A stretch of 64,000 nt of DNA, from assembly GCA_028290285.1 (NCBI GenBank), contig JAQGKD010000062.1, positions 1-64,000 of the forward strand. Direction: 5' to 3'. This DNA comes from Hyphomicrobiales bacterium. GTDB lineage: Bacteria > Pseudomonadota > Alphaproteobacteria > Rhizobiales > Beijerinckiaceae. Shown here piece after piece: positions 60,570 to 64,000 of this stretch; positions within the stretch are counted from its first letter, which is position 1, and every line of letters starts with the position of its first letter. The notes under the pieces were generated by a model. That model saw only the letters and a list, made by a program, of their open reading frames with translations. It did not search any database and had not been told where the DNA came from. Made by a program: the position numbers and the translations under genes.

Positions 60570-60866
60570 ATGGCGCGTAAGCGGCTCCCGGCGGAAGTGG
60601 TTGTCGATGCTTTGACGAAGGCCGCAAACGGCATGCCTCTTGTCGATTTGCTCGATGAGTTTGGCATCTCGGAACTTACGTTCCGGCGCTGGAAGGCCCA
60701 ATTCTCGGGACTGAATGCGGGGCAGGTCCGTGAAACCGTTCTGCTCGTGGAAGAGAACGCCCGGCTCAGGAAACGCATCGTGGAGTTGAGTGTCGAGCGA
60801 TGCGCCCTGAACGGAGCCTTTCTTGAGAAGCTCTCGCGCAAACGCGGCAGCGCCTTCATCCACTGA
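60570..60866 (+). CDS. Lone IS3 OrfA-like helix-turn-helix protein
   Basis: The 98-residue protein fits the transposase_8 / HTH_Tnp_1 pattern of IS3-family OrfA: RLPAEVVVDALTKAANGM, LLDEFGISELTFRRWKAQFS and a C-terminal leucine-rich coiled coil (LLVEENARLRKRIVELSVER). No OrfB integrase, terminal repeats or target duplication are visible. GGAG lies eight bases before the ATG. It sits between the kinase and regulator genes on the opposite strand. It may be a domesticated DNA-binding protein or an IS remnant. Confidence 0.78.
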   Translation: MARKRLPAEVVVDALTKAANGMPLVDLLDEFGISELTFRRWKAQFSGLNAGQVRETVLLVEENARLRKRIVELSVERCALNGAFLEKLSRKRGSAFIH

Positions 60867-60880
60867 CGGAGCGCCGCCGC

Positions 60881-61576
60881 TTACTTGACGATGAGGGGGA
60901 CGCAGAGCTGATAGCCGACCCCTCGGACCGAGCGGATGGCGTCCTTTTCCAGTCCGAGCTGGATCAGCTTCTTGCGAACCCGCGTAATCTGCACCTCAAG
61001 CCCGCCCTTGCTGAATGCGTCCTCGTTCTGCACGGTAATGCTCATCAACTGCCAGCTGTCGAGCCGTCGGTTCGAAGCCCGCGCAAGGCTCGAAAGGATC
61101 GCCGCATCGCGCGTGCTGACCTTGATCTCCTTGTCACCAAAGCTGACGCGGAGGGTCTTCTGGTCGAGTACGACGTTGGCGTCCCTCAGGTTCGAGGCTG
61201 ACAACTCAGTCGGTCCGAGTCGTCGGCGCAGTGCCTGGATTGCCATCGACAATTCATCGACCGAAGCAGGCTTGGGCACGTAGATGTCCGCGCCGGCCTT
61301 ATAGCCCTGCACGCGCTCCGCGGGGCTGTTTCGCGCGGTCACCAGAATGATGCCGACGTCCGGCTGCGCTGCCCGAAGGCGCCGCGTGAGACTCAGTCCG
61401 TCTTCCCCCGGCAGGTTGATGTCTATGATCGCGATGTCGAAAGGTTCGGACCCGATCTCGTCATCCAGATCCTCAGCGCAACTGACACCGCGGACGAAAT
61501 GCCCGTGCAGACGCAACGCCTCGACCGTCACGAAAAGGAGGGATTCGTTGTCCTCGACGACAACCAGGCTCAACAA
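60881..61576 (-). CDS. OmpR/PhoB-type response regulator
   Basis: The 231-residue protein has a receiver domain with acidic pocket VVEDNES (6-12), phospho-acceptor in DIAIIDINLPGEDG, the conserved VTAR segment, and lysine in YVPKPASVDEL, followed by a winged-helix output domain (VSTRDAAILSSLARASNRRL, VQITRVRKKLIQLGL). The gene lies upstream of the DISM kinase on the same strand with the OrfA-like gene between. Likely cognate regulator of that kinase. Confidence 0.92.
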   Translation of the reverse strand: MLSLVVVEDNESLLFVTVEALRLHGHFVRGVSCAEDLDDEIGSEPFDIAIIDINLPGEDGLSLTRRLRAAQPDVGIILVTARNSPAERVQGYKAGADIYVPKPASVDELSMAIQALRRRLGPTELSASNLRDANVVLDQKTLRVSFGDKEIKVSTRDAAILSSLARASNRRLDSWQLMSITVQNEDAFSKGGLEVQITRVRKKLIQLGLEKDAIRSVRGVGYQLCVPLIVK

Positions 61577-61703
61577 TTGAAGTACCTTTCCAACATGGGG
61601 CGAAGCATCTGAAGAAAAACGTGGATTCGAAAACAGGGCCTAACGTGATACCAATTAGTCGGGGGATTATTGTCAAGCTTAAGTCTGTTTTGGACGCTTC
61701 TCG

Positions 61704-62195
61704 CTAAAGCTTTCCCACGGTGCCGGCGCCCACGCTCGTCTTGCGGCTGCTCTCGGAAACCTCCCGGCGCACGCTCATGTTGGCCATGATCATCTCCGTG
61801 CAGAAGGCTGAGAGTGCGCCCAGCGTGCAGATCAGGCACAGCCCGAAGAGCGCGAAGAGAAGCTCCGCGCCAAGCTGGTTTCGCATGGCGCCCAGGAACA
61901 GGGTCAGGGCCGCAGCGCAGATGGCCACGCCAGCCAGAGCACCGAGAACAACCGCGACATCAAGGACATACGTGCGTTTCTTCAGAAACAGGAGCTTCCG
62001 CAGAAGCTCGTCGTCATCTTCGGACTCATGCCAGCGTTCGGCCAGCCGGTCCACGCGGTCGGCGACCCGGCCGAGGCGCGTTGCGAAGACAGCGAGGAGG
62101 CCCGCGATCCCCGTGAGGAGGAACACCGGGGTCAATGCCACCTGTATGACGTGGGCGACCGCCTCGGGATCTGTGTGGGGTAGGGCGTTGAACAT
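61704..62195 (-). CDS. DUF2721 membrane protein
   Basis: The 163-residue protein has three membrane helices and the DUF2721 pattern: HVIQVALTPVFLLTGIAGLL, FATRLGRVADRVDRL, ELLRKLLFLKKRTYVLDVAV. Function unknown. It stands alone. Confidence 0.85.
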   Translation of the reverse strand: MFNALPHTDPEAVAHVIQVALTPVFLLTGIAGLLAVFATRLGRVADRVDRLAERWHESEDDDELLRKLLFLKKRTYVLDVAVVLGALAGVAICAAALTLFLGAMRNQLGAELLFALFGLCLICTLGALSAFCTEMIMANMSVRREVSESSRKTSVGAGTVGKL

Positions 62196-62404
62196 GACCT
62201 CTATCTGTCAAATGCTGGGCAGTGAATGGCAAGGCTAGCCGATGCCTTGGGCCAGTTACTTGCGCTGCCTCAAAGATTGCCGAAATTTCACGGAGGGAAC
62301 GCAGGCCGCTGCCAAGCCGTTCGTCTCTGGCGAACTCCAGTCGAAGGCGGGGGTTCTGCATGCATCGCGGCGCATTCCGCCATGCAGGGCCGAGAGGGAT
62401 TTCC

Positions 62405-62962
62405 ATGACAAGCACACGTAATGTCGCCGTCCTCGTCGGAAGCCTGCGCAAGGGCTCCTTCAATCGGCTGGCCGCTCACGCTCTCGCGGAGTTGGCTCCC
62501 ACTGGCCTGAAGCTTCAGATCGTCGAGATCGGCGAGTTGCCCCATTACAATCAGGACGAGGACGCTGCGCCGCCTGCGGCTTGGACGACCTTCCGTCAGA
62601 AAATCAAGGCAGCCGACGCCGTGCTTTTCGTCACGCCCGAGTATAACCGCTCGGTGCCCGGCGTTCTGAAGAATGCAATCGACGTGGGCTCCCGACCTTA
62701 TGGTCAGAGCGCATGGTCAGGGAAGCCGGCTGCGGTGATGAGCGTCTCGCCAGGTGCTATCGGAGCTTTCGGCGCCAATCACCATCTGCGCCAGTCGCTC
62801 GTCTTCCTGAACATGCCCACAATGCAGCAGCCGGAAGCCTATGTCGGGGGCGCCGGGACGATGTTCGACGAAAAGGGTGCGGTCAAGAACGACAGCACGC
62901 GTGACTTTTTCCGCAGCTTCGTGGAAGCCTTCGCCGCATGGATAGAGAGGGTCTCGGCGTAA
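62405..62962 (+). CDS. NADPH-dependent FMN/quinone reductase
   Basis: The 185-residue flavodoxin-fold protein has the FMN phosphate loop VLVGSLRKGSFNRLAAHAL, FVTPEYNRSVPGVLKNAIDV and the flavin-contacting VMSVSPGAIGAFGAN. It is of the ArsH/YieF/ChrR-type family that reduces quinones, chromate or FMN. GAGAGGGATTTCC precedes the ATG at 62405. A dioxygenase-like VOC gene follows 32 bases later. Confidence 0.92.
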   Translation: MTSTRNVAVLVGSLRKGSFNRLAAHALAELAPTGLKLQIVEIGELPHYNQDEDAAPPAAWTTFRQKIKAADAVLFVTPEYNRSVPGVLKNAIDVGSRPYGQSAWSGKPAAVMSVSPGAIGAFGANHHLRQSLVFLNMPTMQQPEAYVGGAGTMFDEKGAVKNDSTRDFFRSFVEAFAAWIERVSA

Positions 62963-62994
62963 CTCGCTCCGGCCCCCAGCACGAGGATCGGCGG

Positions 62995-63834
62995 ATGAGC
63001 ACGGCAAATGCCCCATTGAGCATCGGCAAGGTGACGCTGACCGTCCACGATCTGGAAGGCGTCACCCGTTTCTACGAAAAAACCGTCGGTCTTGCCGTGC
63101 TGGAGACGGACGCCAATCGCGCGACGCTCGGCGCCGGCGGGACAGTGCTCCTCGAATTGCGGCGCGACCCCCATGCGCGCCGCCGTTTGCCGAACGAGGC
63201 AGGGCTCTTTCATACAGCCTTCCTTTTGCCGTCGCGCGGCGATCTCGCGCGCTGGCTGGTCCATGCCGCCGCGGCGAAGGTCGCTCTTCAGGGGGCCGCC
63301 GATCACCTGGTCAGCGAAGCGGTTTACCTGGCCGATCCCGAGGGCAACGGCATCGAGATCTACATCGACCGGCCGCGCGAGGTCTGGACGCGGACTGGCG
63401 ATCTGGTGGCGATGAGCAGCGATCCTCTCGACATCGAGAGCCTCATGGCCAGCACTGAGGGGCGGGATTGGCGCGGTTTTCCTGACGGCTCTGTCGTCGG
63501 CCACGTGCATTTGCAGGTGGGGACGATCGCCCCAGCCGAGGAATTCTACACGCGGCTGGGCTTCAACATCACCTGCCGCTATCCCGGCGCGACCTTCTAT
63601 GGCTCGGGCGGCTATCACCACCACCTCGCGACCAACATCTGGAACAGCCGGAACGCCCCCGTCAGATCGGGGCCGGCCACCGGTCTCGCGGACGTCGAGA
63701 TCGTCGCGGGGGATGCCGAGATCTTCGATGCTGCGCGGCTGCGCCTCGCGGCTGCGGGGAGCCCAGCACCCCGCGCGCTGAAGGTGGTCGACCCGTGGGG
63801 TACGGAATTGACGATCCGGCCTCTCGCCAGATGA
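62995..63834 (+). CDS. Two-domain VOC protein, CatE-like dioxygenase
   Basis: The 279-residue protein has two vicinal-oxygen-chelate modules. Module 1 reads IGKVTLTVHDLEGVTRFYEK and ends with DPEGNGIEIYIDRP; module 2 reads VVGHVHLQVGTIAPAEEFYT and ends with DPWGTELTIR. Likely metal ligands include H94 (GLFHTAF), H173 or H175 (GHVHLQV) and the Glu of NGIEIYID. Resembles the Bacillus CatE (YwbC/YfiE) catechol-2,3-dioxygenase group involved in quinone detoxification, which fits the adjacent reductase. The ATG at 62995 follows GAGGATCGGCGG. Confidence 0.86.
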   Translation: MSTANAPLSIGKVTLTVHDLEGVTRFYEKTVGLAVLETDANRATLGAGGTVLLELRRDPHARRRLPNEAGLFHTAFLLPSRGDLARWLVHAAAAKVALQGAADHLVSEAVYLADPEGNGIEIYIDRPREVWTRTGDLVAMSSDPLDIESLMASTEGRDWRGFPDGSVVGHVHLQVGTIAPAEEFYTRLGFNITCRYPGATFYGSGGYHHHLATNIWNSRNAPVRSGPATGLADVEIVAGDAEIFDAARLRLAAAGSPAPRALKVVDPWGTELTIRPLAR

Positions 63835-63901
63835 CCCCCGCCTGGCGCAAGCCTCCCGCAATCCAGCAGGCCTAACAGCTTGGGTGGAACAGGAGACGCG
63901 C

Positions 63902-63982
63902 ATGAGTTTCGAGCGACGTGGCGATACCCGGCACCCCTGTGGGTTGCAAGCGTACCTCTCCATGAAGGCGGTGCGGGCATGA
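63902..63982 (+). CDS. 26-codon ORF, possible leader peptide
   Basis: A short frame begins at an ATG preceded by AGGAG with normal spacing and ends in a TGA that overlaps the next ATG at 63979. The peptide begins MSFERRGDTRHPCG. The strong ribosome binding site and coupling suggest a translated leader. Confidence 0.4.
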   Translation: MSFERRGDTRHPCGLQAYLSMKAVRA

Positions 63983-64000
63983 ACTGTCTTTCGCCCCAGA
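63979..64000 (+). CDS. Start of a gene cut off by the window
   Basis: The ATG at 63979 overlaps the leader-like ORF stop and opens a frame reading MNCLSPQ to the window end. Nothing can be said of its product. Confidence 0.3.

Noticed and set aside
1-64000. CRISPR arrays, rRNA genes, intact insertion sequences or prophage
   Set aside because: No regularly spaced direct repeats, rRNA motifs, integrase/transposase pairs or phage structural genes were found on reading both strands.

Overview
The window looks like chromosome from a GC-rich alphaproteobacterium of the order Hyphomicrobiales (Rhizobiales). The evidence is a tRNA-Pro beside an NDUFS4-type complex I gene, a complete aapJQMP amino-acid transporter, a ccoNOQP cbb3 oxidase, alphaproteobacterial Flp pilins, and many ATGA-coupled operons. 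The genus cannot be fixed from sequence alone. No rRNA, CRISPR array, intact insertion sequence or replication origin was seen.

Layout. 0-2 kb: a frameshifted secreted HAD phosphatase, tRNA-Pro(TGG), an NDUFS4-like gene and tRNA-Arg(TCT). 2-6.8 kb: a tartrate-type catabolic operon (MFS transporter, tartrate dehydrogenase, glycerate kinase) with a divergent LysR regulator and a TTATA-N11-TATAA site between them. 6.9-14 kb: a respiratory and nitric-oxide block. It holds ccoNOQP plus a 70-aa membrane protein, a DUF2189 protein and a small ccoS; an NsrR-type Rrf2 regulator; two tandem group III truncated haemoglobins; and a DUF6522 protein. The same 23-bp palindromic operator occurs twice here. 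14-27 kb: mixed genes, including a dienelactone hydrolase, an orphan TctC protein with a cupin, a GntR / ModA-like / LVIVD / CobW group, sorB beside a decayed sorA, and an OmpA protein with internal repeats next to a protein with a duplicated helix-hairpin-helix domain.

27-46.6 kb is the most unusual part. It has three complete xanthine-dehydrogenase-type molybdenum hydroxylases (large, FAD and 2Fe-2S subunits), two on the minus strand and one on a divergent plus-strand operon. Between them lie a UbiD-family prFMN decarboxylase, a 4,5-dihydroxyphthalate-decarboxylase-like protein, a Tau/Nrt-type ABC transporter and two TctC-type binding proteins. I read this as an uptake, hydroxylation and decarboxylation pathway for an aromatic or heteroaromatic carboxylate. 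The substrate is unknown, and no dedicated regulator, UbiX or CoA ligase is present.

46.6-64 kb: a HdeA-like protein; a lipoprotein; a four-gene translationally coupled envelope-glycolipid operon (GT39, PAP2, GT2, LAB_N); metC divergent from aapJQMP; three tandem Flp pilins; a 7TM-DISM histidine kinase and OmpR-type regulator separated by a lone IS3 OrfA-like gene; a DUF2721 protein; an FMN reductase; and a two-domain VOC protein. At the right edge a 26-codon ORF with a strong ribosome binding site overlaps the start of a gene cut off by the window.
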